From Henningerozyma blattae CBS 6284 (taxonomy: Eukaryota > Ascomycota > Saccharomycetes > Saccharomycetales > Saccharomycetaceae): 64,000 nucleotides of DNA. This document shows positions 18,157 through 28,298 of this stretch, piece after piece; positions within the stretch are counted from its first letter, which is position 1, and each line of letters starts with the position of its first letter. The notes under the pieces were generated by a model. The model did no database searches, was not told the DNA's origin, and worked only from the letters and a program-made list of their open reading frames with translations. The position numbers and the translations under genes are program-made. The stretch covers positions 434,001 to 498,000 of the forward strand of contig NC_020189.1 in NCBI RefSeq assembly GCF_000315915.1, written 5' to 3'.

Positions 18157-20688
18157 ATTTCTTGATGTTTTTGACTTAGAATCAAGGCTTAACTTCGTGG
18201 ATCCAAAGCCATTAACCTGAATTCAAAATACAAGCACATGTACGTATTATTTGAGCCTTATCAATATCCGATATCGCTACTTAAAATTATAAATAATACT
18301 ACGCTACAGATACGCTAAAATATTGCTAAAGATACAAATCATACTTATACATACAAATTAACACGTGTCTTAAAGCCACATCTGAAATGAATCAATGTGC
18401 CATTAATGCTAACACAAGAGTGTTACTCTCATGACTACTACAACTAACTGATTAGTAATTGTTCTATTGCTAACAAACAATTACAAAAATCAAGTCCATG
18501 TACACCAAAAAAATCGTATAAAAAGGGACAGGATTTCTCTGTTAAATATGAAAACTTCTCTTGGACTTTTATATAAAAGAAGAAAAAAGAAATCACCAAT
18601 CAAGAAGTAGACTTCCTTTTCTATATTTTATAGTTTTTAGTCTATCTATATCTTCTAACTTCTTCATTTCTATTTTGGTTGTGTCATCTCGTCTTCAATT
18701 TATGCCAAATATTGATAATTCCAGCATATTCTTCTATTGCTGTTACTATTGCTCAATTCTTTTTCTATAATACAATATTTTTCTTTGTTGACTTTTGTAG
18801 GCCGACATTATGTTTAGCTAAGTTTATCAAGTCACCATCAGCTATTAGCTCAAACAGATAACGCCAACTTGGCTAAAAGTAAACTTCCTACAAGATCTGG
18901 TTAAACTGACCTAGTGAAGAAACAAGGATGACTAGAAAGAAGAGTTTATTAAGTTTCTAAAAAACTCGTTTTTTTTCTTCAACAATCCGTGAATTGCATT
19001 TGTAAGGCAAACATGTGTGAAGTCTCATCTGCAACTTAATTTGTAACGGTGTACTATGCACTCTAAGAGACTAGATAGTCATTATCTTGCTGCAACAGAA
19101 ACTGCAACTTACTATCCATGCGTAGTTATTGTTTGTAGAACAACCCTCTCTACATAACCAACATTTGTTTATATATTTATCGTCTAATGATTGAAAGTGA
19201 GGTTAATATATTCTACGAGACAAGCGACAAATATCTTGCCTTTATTATACCCAGCATTGCTTCTCCATACTAGCTCTAACACTAGTTAGTTAAACTATAA
19301 CGTGAATTTAGCATCAGATAAACTGATTTTCTGTGTAAAAACTACTCTACTTTTTTCATTAAGAGAGTGTTCTGTTATTAAGTCTTATACATCCAATAAC
19401 AGGCAAAATTTGTTCTAACTATAGGTCCCACATATATGTAAATACAAAATATAGGACAGATGGCGATGATTTATGGTAAATTAATAATGAAAAAGTTATT
19501 TTGTGAAGTTCTAAGATAATAGAGGCAAGTAGAGGCGAGTAGTCGACGTACTAGACAAAAAGATGGTAGAAAGTAATTTCTCTGGATTACTAGTACTCAA
19601 CATTCTTTAGTTATATAACTTTGTACAGACTTCAGTATTATATAAAAGAAAGAAAACAAAAACGATTGGTGTCGAATATGTTGTGCTAACTTTAATGAAG
19701 TTAGGACAAGTTAGTCAATCGATCTGAAGTGAGAATTGTAGTAGATAAGTATTAACTAGAGTTCTATAATAGAACTATATTCCAGTATAGGGTCATTTTT
19801 ATAGTATAATAGATAATCTGGACGAAGTTTCCGACACATGATATTTATAATGACGAGTAGGAGATGTTAAGTATATTGATGACCAATATTATCTCAGAAA
19901 TATTTAATATTGGCTAAATGTAGAAAGATGCTAGGTCACCATACAAAAGAATAAAACTCAATCAAATAAGTAGTTATGACGTGTAGTTGACAAGTGACTT
20001 ACAATTATTGTAGTTGTCCTTACTGAGAAGATATAAGTGTGAATTGTCCATAAAAAAGTGAAAACGAAATAATTCAATTAAATATTTGTTCAAAAAAAAC
20101 GAACATAATCAAGTTGTTGGATATATAATAGTATGTACTCCAGGCCCGTTCTTATTCTTTATTACTAAGAATAAAGAATATTATATAGAACAAGAAGAAC
20201 GACAATTATTGTTATCATCTATATCATGGATGATGGAAGGAAGACATAGCAAAGATCATTTACATCAACGAGTGGGTAACAGGAGATTATGATAGGTATT
20301 GCTATGCCATAAATATTTGAGATGAATCTAATAGGGCCAAGTGATACCTAGTACCAGTACAAAGCTGCTACCGGATTCATCCAATAAGATGCTCATTTTA
20401 AAAATCCACCTAATGCGAAAAATTATTATTATAGTGTATAGCTCTCGATAGATTAATTTGTTCAAAAAAGGTATAAATCCGTGCACCTCGTACACTGAGT
20501 CAAAGGATTTCCATTGTCCGGTGAAATTTCGCTAACGGTGAAAGCAGAATGGAAAAAAAGAAGACATAACCAGAAATTGAAGGTAAACACTAGCTATAAG
20601 TTTGTAATAAGGCTTGCAAATTAATAAAAATTGTAATTATCTAGCATTAGACTGACCACAATCTGCATATCTCCACACATATATAACA
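18157..20688. other. Gene desert, right part, with scattered hairpins
   Basis: No protein gene is supported over 2.5 kb. Small open frames at 18561-18861 and 20086-20292 have no recognisable content. Several perfect inverted repeats stand out: 18455-18463 with 18476-18484, 19686-19692 with 19698-19704, 19883-19891 with 19905-19913, and an 11-bp stem with a 6-base loop at 20153-20180. TATATAAAAG boxes occur near 18570 and 19640. Candidates are worn-out LTRs next to the tRNA or an unannotated non-coding RNA. The right end must contain the VMA4 promoter. Confidence 0.5.
20153..20180. repeat. Perfect 11-bp inverted repeat
   Basis: Arms TATTCTTTATT (20153-20163) and its exact complement (20170-20180) are separated by six bases. 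The stem is A/T-rich and so only moderately stable. It could be chance, a bidirectional terminator or part of a non-coding RNA. Confidence 0.5.
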
Positions 20689-21387
20689 ATGTCTTCTATG
20701 ATTACCTCTTTGACACCAAATCAAGTCAACGATGAGTTGAATAAAATGCAAGCCTTCATTAAGAAGGAAGCTGAAGAAAAAGCTAAAGAAATTCAATTAA
20801 AAGCTGACCAAGAATATGAAATTGAAAAAACTCAACTTGTTCGTACTGAAACTTCTAATATTGACAGTGCTTTTTCTGATAAGATGAAGAAAGCCTCTTT
20901 AAAACAACAAATTTCAAAGTCCACTGTCGCCAACAAAATGCGTTTAAAAATTTTAAGCTCAAGGGAAGAATCTTTAGACAATATATTTGAGTTGGCTAAG
21001 AAGCAATTGAAAACTCTAGCTACAGATGAACCTAAATACAAGCCAATTTTAAAGGGGTTGATTCTTGAAGCTATGTGTAAATTACTGGATTCTAAAATCA
21101 TTATTCAAGCTACTAAAAGAGACGAATCCTTAGTAAAATCTATGATTGATGAGTTGAAGAACGAATATAAGACTATTTCAAAATCAGAAGAACTACCAGA
21201 AATTACAATCTCAGAAGATTATTTAAATAAAGATATATCTGGCGGTGCTGTTGTTTCAAACGCTAATGGTAAAATTAGCATCAACAATACCCTAGAAGAA
21301 CGTTTAGAATTATTAAATGCTACTGCATTGCCTGCTATTAGATTAGAAATGTTTGGCCCATCAGAATCAAGAAAGTTTTTTGATTAA
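20689..21387 (+). CDS. VMA4: V-ATPase subunit E
   Basis: This 232-residue protein is subunit E of the vacuolar H+-ATPase (S. cerevisiae Vma4, 233 residues). It belongs to the peripheral stalk of the V1 sector, pairs with subunit G and holds the catalytic hexamer during rotation. The N-terminal 100 residues are a long charged helix with the family signature [20 protein letters not shown]. The C-terminal globular domain ends in the conserved [18 protein letters not shown], which is the exact family end. The first ATG gives the standard start. It opens synteny block B and is followed on the same strand by MRS2, as YOR332W and YOR334W are in S. cerevisiae. Confidence 0.97.
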   Translation: MSSMITSLTPNQVNDELNKMQAFIKKEAEEKAKEIQLKADQEYEIEKTQLVRTETSNIDSAFSDKMKKASLKQQISKSTVANKMRLKILSSREESLDNIFELAKKQLKTLATDEPKYKPILKGLILEAMCKLLDSKIIIQATKRDESLVKSMIDELKNEYKTISKSEELPEITISEDYLNKDISGGAVVSNANGKISINNTLEERLELLNATALPAIRLEMFGPSESRKFFD

Positions 21388-21779
21388 TAACTATATTTTT
21401 TTTACCTTTACTCTACTTGTCCCACTTTTCAACTTTTTCTGCTTTCATCCACTTCTAATTAATCTACAAAATTATATTTTTTATTGCCAACGCTGACAGT
21501 ACAATAACATATTTTTCTTTTCTTATAATTATATATATATATATATATGTGTGTGTCATATATCCTATAACCTTTATATTTTATATATTTTTAAATTATA
21601 CATACTTAATTTATCAGCATACATTATTTTTCCTTTAGAAATAGTTCGCCCTATTAAAATAACCCAACCAAGCATTCAATGAAAAATTATACCCATTTTA
21701 AATGGGATTAATAATAATAGTCCAAAAACACACATTAAGTATATTGTAACAATAGTTTACGGGTAATTTCCCGTTACAA
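21388..21779. other. VMA4-MRS2 intergenic region
   Basis: The stretch holds a TA/TG simple repeat at about 21527-21556, the VMA4 3' end and the MRS2 promoter. Immediately before the MRS2 ATG is an inverted repeat containing a Reb1-like site (listed separately). No gene is present. Confidence 0.55.
21744..21779. promoter_or_regulatory. Nested inverted repeat with Reb1-like site next to the MRS2 ATG
   Basis: TTGTAAC (21744-21750) pairs with GTTACAA (21773-21779), and inside it ACGGG (21759-21763) pairs with CCCGT (21770-21774). CGGGTAA at 21760-21766 matches the Reb1 core TTACCCG on the other strand. The repeat ends one base before the MRS2 start codon. It could act in DNA as a factor site or in RNA as a leader hairpin. 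Confidence 0.4.
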
Positions 21780-23276
21780 ATGTACCATCCAAGTTTAATA
21801 TCATTGATCTCAAAAAAACAACTGTTTGGTAATGGAAAATTTATATTTAATGCTATCGGATACATTCCTTCATATTATTCACCATACTCAACAAACAAAT
21901 CTAATTATAATTATTCACCACTATTAAAACCAATAAAACCCAATGATAATTTTATTTCGAGTACATGCTTTAATGAAAAAGGTATTATTACTTCTGTGTC
22001 AAAGAAATTTCCAAAATGGTCTTTTTTAAGAGATTTTGATTTATATCCAAGAGATTTAAGAAAGATAGATTCTTCATCTGTTGATATTATACCATCGATA
22101 TTAGTTAAGAAAAAATGCATAATTATAAATATTCTTTATATTAAGGTACTGATTGCAAAGGATAAACTTTACATTTTTGATACTTCCACAGCAAAAGATG
22201 TTTCCAAATTAGGGGTATTAATGTACGACTTAGAGTCCAAATTATCACAAAAACATTCCCAACCATCTTCTGTAGCGAAAAATATAACGCCAGATACTAC
22301 AACACTAAGCTCAGACCCTAATACGAATCAAGATAAATGCGCAATAGAAAACACATCTTTTAATTTAAATGGTAATTTAAATTCAACTTACAACTTCAAC
22401 AATTCTTTGTCAAATCACCAGTCATATGAACATAAAGCTCTAGAAAGTATATTAATCAATGTAATGGGGTCATTGGAAACAGAGTTAAAAATGCATTCGA
22501 CCGTTTCTAAGCAATTATTACTAGGCCTAGAAAATGAAGTCAATAGAGATAAATTAAGAGACCTTTTGATTAAATCAAAGGACTTGAGTTTATTCTATCA
22601 AAAATCGTTATTGATTAGAGACGTTCTTGATGAATTATTAGAAAATGATGAAGATATGGCAGGGATGTATTTGACTAATCCTATAAAGCCTAACCAGGAT
22701 ATTGCCGATTTTGATTTTGCTGATTTAGAAATGTTACTAGAAACATATTATACACAATGTGATGAATACGTCCAACAAGCTGAATCATTAATTCAAGATA
22801 TTAAATCAACAGAGGAAATTGTAAATATTATCCTAGACGCCAATAGAAATTCTCTAATGTTGTTGGAACTGAAAATTACTATTTATACCTTGGGGTTTAG
22901 TGTTGCAACTTTATTACCTGCCTTCTATGGTATGAACCTTAAAAATTTCATTGAAGAAAGTAATTTTGGCTTCTCTGGTATAGTTAGCATTTCAATAATA
23001 ATGGGTATCTATGTCACAAGAAAGAATTTTGCTGCTCTACGATCAACAACGAGATTGACTATGTTAAATAATCATATGGGGAACTTATCTCCAAAACATA
23101 CTTCTATAGCTAATGAAAACACTCAAAAATATGTACCAACTTTATGGCTAAATTGCACCAAAGCTTGGGAACGATTTTGGTGGGGACGTTCTTTAAGGAA
23201 ACGTGAACGTGTCTTAAAGACAAGAGAAAACCGTGAAAAAATTTGGAAATGGTTATTAGAGAAAGATCCCAAATAA
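21780..23276 (+). CDS. MRS2: Mitochondrial magnesium channel Mrs2
   Basis: This 498-residue protein is Mrs2, the Mg2+ channel of the mitochondrial inner membrane, related to bacterial CorA and needed for group II intron splicing (S. cerevisiae 470 residues). The N-terminal 45 residues are a likely presequence. The matrix domain includes KFPKWSFLRDFDLYPRDLRKID and a long coiled coil with ESLIQDIKSTEEIVNIILDA. Two membrane segments follow at about 365-383 and 398-415, and the Gly-Met-Asn selectivity motif is at 384-386 (FYGMNLKNF). The C-terminal 75 residues are basic, as in the family. An Asn/Thr-rich insertion near 160-215 explains the extra length. The frame has no other Met before the conserved region, which supports the start. 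Confidence 0.96.
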   Translation: MYHPSLISLISKKQLFGNGKFIFNAIGYIPSYYSPYSTNKSNYNYSPLLKPIKPNDNFISSTCFNEKGIITSVSKKFPKWSFLRDFDLYPRDLRKIDSSSVDIIPSILVKKKCIIINILYIKVLIAKDKLYIFDTSTAKDVSKLGVLMYDLESKLSQKHSQPSSVAKNITPDTTTLSSDPNTNQDKCAIENTSFNLNGNLNSTYNFNNSLSNHQSYEHKALESILINVMGSLETELKMHSTVSKQLLLGLENEVNRDKLRDLLIKSKDLSLFYQKSLLIRDVLDELLENDEDMAGMYLTNPIKPNQDIADFDFADLEMLLETYYTQCDEYVQQAESLIQDIKSTEEIVNIILDANRNSLMLLELKITIYTLGFSVATLLPAFYGMNLKNFIEESNFGFSGIVSISIIMGIYVTRKNFAALRSTTRLTMLNNHMGNLSPKHTSIANENTQKYVPTLWLNCTKAWERFWWGRSLRKRERVLKTRENREKIWKWLLEKDPK

Positions 23277-24063
23277 ATTTAGCATTACCTTCATTTTACG
23301 ATATGTTTCCTGTCTTACATAATATTTTTCCAAATTTGCTTTTAATCTTTTAATCTCCTATTTATTGCATATTTTTTTTCAAATGATAAATACCACAACA
23401 TTACATAGACTTTATACATTATACAAATCCTTTATACATCAGATATACAAACTATTCACTTCATCTCATTTATTCTTTGTAAATTTTTATTTTCACTCCT
23501 TTGGATTTTCCATAGTTTCCTGAAGTTGCCTAACAAGCAAGATTCTCCTGAAAATTTACATCTCCTAATTTTATAATACAATATATACACATAACCTCAA
23601 AATCTGAAAATTTTATTTTAGCTAGATCCAAATCTCTTTCAATTCATTCAGTATGATAGGCGGTATTAATTCAGTAAAAATAAATGAATCTTGTTGTCTC
23701 CTTTTATGACATTTTATTGAAGGATTCTAGTATTTCTATTATCAGTTTCGACGCGATGAGTCGCCTCAAGTGGTTTGCGAATTTTCCAAAAAAAATCATA
23801 TTTATACAATATTGCTGCTTCGATATCATGTAAAGCAGAAAAAAGTGAGAAACAAATTAAGGTTGGAAAACAATTTATAATATAAAACACGAAATAAAAA
23901 GACAATTAATAACTCTCGTGATAGGTGTAAGAAACTTTAAATTTTAGGGTAGAAGCAGTTCAACCAACTAAAAGTTTATTTGTAAGGAGTATATATATAA
24001 TACACGTTTCAGAAAATATAGAGGACTGAAGAGAAGTGTGCTACAGAGCTAGTAAGATTAGAT
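23277..24063. other. MRS2-GIP4 intergenic region
   Basis: Tandem spacing between two plus-strand genes. In S. cerevisiae-like order this gap would contain ALA1 and KRE5, and no trace of either is visible. A 63-codon reverse frame at 23714-23905 looks random. Confidence 0.5.
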
Positions 24064-26901
24064 ATGCTACCCCAAAATGAAGCTAATGAAGCTCTAACAA
24101 GGAAAAATACAGTTTTCCTAGATATATACGATATTAAGATTTTACAATACCAGATTGCTATCACTAAATTATTGGAATTGAAAAATACTTTGCAGAACCT
24201 AGAAACAAGCTTGAAGACAAGACATCCAGACGCATACATCGTTCCCTTACTGAATTACATTCTTTCGTTGTGCGAAGGTCCTGTACTTAATGTGCACATT
24301 TCAATTCGTAAGAGATATAGACTACTTTCTCAATTTAAACTATGTAAATTATCAGAAGTTGGTATAATCTCTCCAGACAATCAAAATGGTACTTCAGAGA
24401 TCAAACAGGTTTACGAAATACCCAATATTGAATTAGAAGTATTATTGCCAGATGTCTCTGAAGATAGTTTGTTTTATTCGAACAATATGTACAATAGAGA
24501 TTTACAATGGAAATTGTTTCATTCTTTATCATGTATAATTGATAATTCTTTGAAAATATACACAGGAATGCTAGATCAAGTCGAAAAGGAAAGAAATTTA
24601 TATGGCTCTTTAAATCCTTTTGGTCGAACGGCTAAGTTCAATTATAATTCAATAGACGACTTACTAGAGTCCCCGGAGGCTAGTCTTTCTTTGGATATGG
24701 CTGTACTAATTTCTGATTTTAACAGAGATACTTCGTTGGAATCTTTTAGGAAATTACAGTTACAACTATTGAAGATTATTATTAACGGATTTCAAGATAA
24801 AATTAAACCGTTTTTATCCAAATATTACTCACAATTGAAAATATTTTCAACTCCTAATAATACAAAAAATACAAATGATGTGATAATGGACATTCAAAGT
24901 TTGCCACATTGGGAGTACACTCTCCATAGACTATACACCTTTATTTTTAAATCAATTTCTTACATGGATATTTTAATATCTCTCTTGAGACAGATATATT
25001 TTCCTAATAAATTATATTTTCAAGATATTAAAATCAAGTTAAGATCGAAAAATGTTCATGATTATGAAGAAATGATCCAAATGCTTGAAGATATAAGCAA
25101 TAACTATAGAGATGATGAAACAATCAGGTTATTGATCAATTTATTAGGGAGCTACACAAAACGCGGTTCTTTATTTTTTGTTCAACCTGATAATGTACTA
25201 GACTGCTATAATAATGGTGTAGTTAAAGCGTATGAAAAATTGAAATTTTTCATAAATTTTTTTAAAAACTGGTACAAGATTTGGCTACATATTGAAAATA
25301 ATAAGGACGGTAAAAAGTTATTAGATAACTTATCTCAAGCTCAACTATTGAGAATGCTGAATGAGAGAAAAAATGTAGATCACAAAGGGATGACTACCTC
25401 GAAAGAAGGTTTAAAGAAGAGCAAAAAGTTATCCACGGCAGATAATCATTTGGCACCTACAACAAATGTGTCCTCATTAGCTAATTCTGGCTCGAAAAAT
25501 AATCTTTCGTTGAAACATCAAGTTGGTCTTCAACGAAGCTCTTCGATGATGTTACGTAAGAGTTCTCCGTCAAGTCCAAGAAGCTCTATAGGGATTGTGA
25601 GAAGCTCTTCTGTGAAAAGGCTGAGCACTAAAATTGATCCAAGTAATCATGCAGCGGTCGCATCTGCGTTAGCGGCAAACTCTATGAGTACTACACCAAC
25701 GAGATCGTCAACTGGTCTAAAGAGGTCATCATCAGTAAATGCTAGACCTTTATCTGCAATAGCATCAAGCCAAGCTGTATCATCTCCAAATTCTTCCTTA
25801 AACACTACCCCGAAAGTTTCTCGTAAACCATCAAACTCTCGTGAAAGCAAGCCCCCAACTCATAAGAAGAAATCACTTAATGATTTAAAACAACAATCCT
25901 CACAAACTAGACAACGATCTTCCTCCTTACAGGCTTCATTCCATTCTCACCACTTAATGCCCTCTCATCCACCACAAATTAGAGCAAATTCTTTGGATAC
26001 AGAACCTTCGTTAGTTAATCAAAAAAGAATTCAAGAGAATGTGAATAAAAATTTATTAAGGACACCACCAACTGCAAACTCCAATTCACATTCAAAAGTG
26101 GGGACTCCAACATCTATTAATTCTAATAATAGTGGTACCAAAAATAGTAGACATTCTATTTCTACATTTGCATCATTGCGTCCAAAAGAAAATACAAATA
26201 ATTCTAGTACTATTATGGGTTCACCATTAGGAAGGAAAAGATATTCAGCTATCTCAAACACTAACACGGTAGATATTGATGATATCATGCTTGATTTAGA
26301 TAATTTGAAATTAGACAATGACTCTTCCAATGTAGTTAATCATAAACTTGCCTCAAAAGGTAAAAATAATTCCAATCTAGTCTTTAGTAATACGGAAAGA
26401 TCAAGATCAAATGGCTCTAGTAATTCCAGTATGGAATACTCTCAAGATGAATGGCATGATGCTGATGGAATGATAAGCCCAAACAATAACGCTTCAGTAA
26501 ACAGCAGTACAACTTCTTTGGTAAAAAAAGTTAGATTTGCAGGAGTACCACCAATTGTTGAAGTTGATGAGCCTAAAACAACAACCCCATCAAAGAGACG
26601 AAGCTGGCATAGTAAACCTGATTACTTGAATACATTATCACCTCCCCCTGGGATCATCACAAATGCTGCATCTAATTCATCTTTACTAAACTCTAGAAAT
26701 TCCAAAAATAGTAACGAATTTGCAAAGATAGACCATACAAGCAGTAATTCTATTCAGTATAGAAATAATTTGAAAAAGAGTTATGATGATATCCCTGAAG
26801 AAGGGGAAGATTTTAACCGAGAAAATTCACCTCAAATAATGACCACGACTACACGACAAGCTAAAAAATTTGCCAATCCTTTAATGAGCAGGCTCAAATA
26901 A
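24064..26901 (+). CDS. GIP4: Gip4-like protein phosphatase 1 regulator
   Basis: This 945-residue protein resembles Gip4, a cytoplasmic regulator that binds the PP1 catalytic subunit Glc7 and limits its action in chromosome segregation (S. cerevisiae 760 residues). Residues 1-430 are predicted helical and look like the conserved domain. Residues 430-800 are Ser/Asn-rich, with repeated RSSS-type basic/serine patches typical of kinase targets. Near the C-terminus, KVRF at 822-825 is a textbook RVxF docking motif for PP1. It lies beside POP5, as YAL031C is close to YAL033W in S. cerevisiae; PRP45 (YAL032C), which lies between them there, is missing here. The extra length is in the low-complexity part. 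The call rests on synteny plus the docking motif. Confidence 0.8.
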   Translation: MLPQNEANEALTRKNTVFLDIYDIKILQYQIAITKLLELKNTLQNLETSLKTRHPDAYIVPLLNYILSLCEGPVLNVHISIRKRYRLLSQFKLCKLSEVGIISPDNQNGTSEIKQVYEIPNIELEVLLPDVSEDSLFYSNNMYNRDLQWKLFHSLSCIIDNSLKIYTGMLDQVEKERNLYGSLNPFGRTAKFNYNSIDDLLESPEASLSLDMAVLISDFNRDTSLESFRKLQLQLLKIIINGFQDKIKPFLSKYYSQLKIFSTPNNTKNTNDVIMDIQSLPHWEYTLHRLYTFIFKSISYMDILISLLRQIYFPNKLYFQDIKIKLRSKNVHDYEEMIQMLEDISNNYRDDETIRLLINLLGSYTKRGSLFFVQPDNVLDCYNNGVVKAYEKLKFFINFFKNWYKIWLHIENNKDGKKLLDNLSQAQLLRMLNERKNVDHKGMTTSKEGLKKSKKLSTADNHLAPTTNVSSLANSGSKNNLSLKHQVGLQRSSSMMLRKSSPSSPRSSIGIVRSSSVKRLSTKIDPSNHAAVASALAANSMSTTPTRSSTGLKRSSSVNARPLSAIASSQAVSSPNSSLNTTPKVSRKPSNSRESKPPTHKKKSLNDLKQQSSQTRQRSSSLQASFHSHHLMPSHPPQIRANSLDTEPSLVNQKRIQENVNKNLLRTPPTANSNSHSKVGTPTSINSNNSGTKNSRHSISTFASLRPKENTNNSSTIMGSPLGRKRYSAISNTNTVDIDDIMLDLDNLKLDNDSSNVVNHKLASKGKNNSNLVFSNTERSRSNGSSNSSMEYSQDEWHDADGMISPNNNASVNSSTTSLVKKVRFAGVPPIVEVDEPKTTTPSKRRSWHSKPDYLNTLSPPPGIITNAASNSSLLNSRNSKNSNEFAKIDHTSSNSIQYRNNLKKSYDDIPEEGEDFNRENSPQIMTTTTRQAKKFANPLMSRLK

Positions 26902-27055
26902 AAAGATGATTGATATTAGAATTACTATTGCATATATATATATATAATAAAGTGTTTATATATTTGCTACACCTCTTGTTTTTTTTTTGTCTTTTTTTTT
27001 AATTTTTTACGTCATTTTAAATCATTAATGCAAAAAGTGACCAAACAAGCTAAAC

Positions 27056-27580
27056 CTATGCATCTTCTTGATCTTCAACATCCTTGTCTGATATTCCTGA
27101 AAAATCAACCAATAATTGATTTTTTCCCCCAGAATTCTCCTTTTGAACTAGCCTTAATAATTTGGCGTTTCTTTTAATTGCATATTGTTCAATCTTTTTA
27201 ATAGTCCCGCTTATTTTTACAGGGTTTATAATTATGTCATTGAGTAGTATGCTGTTGGTTGAAACTCCCAGCCCATTAATATTCTTAACTAAAGCCATTG
27301 CACTGACTACCAAATCTACATCTTCACGTAAGCATCTTATTATTCCCGTGGATGTCATATTAGAGAAATATTTAATATGGATTAAGGAATTCACTTTTGC
27401 GGAGCCATAATCCCCAAAATTCACCTGCAAAGAACGTCGTATTTCATTTAACAGGATCCTAGAATTAATTTCTACAGGTGTTAGTTGACGTAATGACAAC
27501 GAATCATACTCTTTTAAATCTTGAATATCAGTTGGAGTTAGGATTTCAAATAAAATATATCTACTCTTTAAACGAACCAT
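27056..27580 (-). CDS. POP5: RNase P/MRP protein subunit Pop5
   Basis: This 174-residue protein is Pop5, shared by nuclear RNase P (tRNA 5' processing) and RNase MRP (rRNA and mRNA processing); S. cerevisiae has 173 residues. The invariant start MVRLKSRYILFEI is present. So are EIRRSLQVNFGDYGSAKVNSL, the TGIIRC motif and VKISGTIKKIEQYA, which together build the RNA-binding alpha/beta fold. The C-terminus is acidic, as in relatives. It converges on GIP4 and diverges from TEA1. A PAC-like element (GATGAGATGAG on the minus strand at 27679-27689) lies about 100 bp upstream, fitting co-regulation with ribosome-biogenesis genes. Confidence 0.96.
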   Translation of the reverse strand: MVRLKSRYILFEILTPTDIQDLKEYDSLSLRQLTPVEINSRILLNEIRRSLQVNFGDYGSAKVNSLIHIKYFSNMTSTGIIRCLREDVDLVVSAMALVKNINGLGVSTNSILLNDIIINPVKISGTIKKIEQYAIKRNAKLLRLVQKENSGGKNQLLVDFSGISDKDVEDQEDA

Positions 27581-28298
27581 TTCTTCTATCTAATTATACT
27601 ACTCAATACGCAGCTTTATTCAACTGTTTCATACCAATGTATTAACGTAACATGGCATGCCTATGAATATTTTTATTTCTCATCTCATCATTTTCTGACC
27701 TATTCTAATTAGGAAATAGTGAAAGTTTTCACTTTAAAAACAAAAAAAAAAATACCACGGCGCTACCATCATGTAACCTTTAGTACAATTTTTTTCAAAC
27801 TTCATTGTTTATTACCTATGGAATCATTTCTGTTTTTCAAAAAACACCTATTAGAATTCCCAATGGAAACCTTAAAGGTCCATTAATTGCAATTGGATTA
27901 CGGAGCATCAGGATGGCGAATTAATAATGATTCAATGGAATATTTTTTTTCAATTTTAATGGCTTTCTGGTTCACGAAAAAAGGCGATCTCGGCCGAGCC
28001 ATTGTCAGGAATAAACAGTTTCCGGAAATTTTAATATGTAGTCATCGATTTGTTGGTTAAATCTGGCATTAAATCACGAACTTTAAAGTGCAACACTGTG
28101 AAGAACTAAAAAAGGCTTAAGGGTGGTAAGCAGGACGGTGAAATAATAGAGGATTAGTGTCGTGGTTTTCCAGGAATATTCCCTGCTTATTAGCTAGCTT
28201 TTAGGTTTATAAGTTTACTATTAGGTCTTTATTTTATTTTAATAATTCGTTGGCCATTTATTCAGATCCTAGGTGAGAGCTGTAGGATCCAATAAAAT
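27581..28298. other. Divergent POP5-TEA1 intergenic region
   Basis: Shared promoter region without genes. Besides the PAC-like site at 27679-27689, it has a short inverted repeat AGTGAAA/TTTCACT near 27719-27734 and CGGCCG near 27993-27998. The last is a possible zinc-cluster half-site pair on the TEA1 side. Confidence 0.5.

Noticed and set aside
20086..20292. 68-codon frame in the gene desert
   Set aside because: No recognisable sequence, it overlaps a hairpin, and its length is within chance for the region.
23714..23905. Remnant of ALA1 or KRE5 between MRS2 and GIP4
   Set aside because: The short reverse frame shares nothing with a tRNA synthetase or glucosyltransferase.
28005..28035. Centromere-like TTTCCGGAAA near TEA1
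   Set aside because: An extra G breaks the core, and no CDEI or AT-rich CDEII of proper length is placed beside it.
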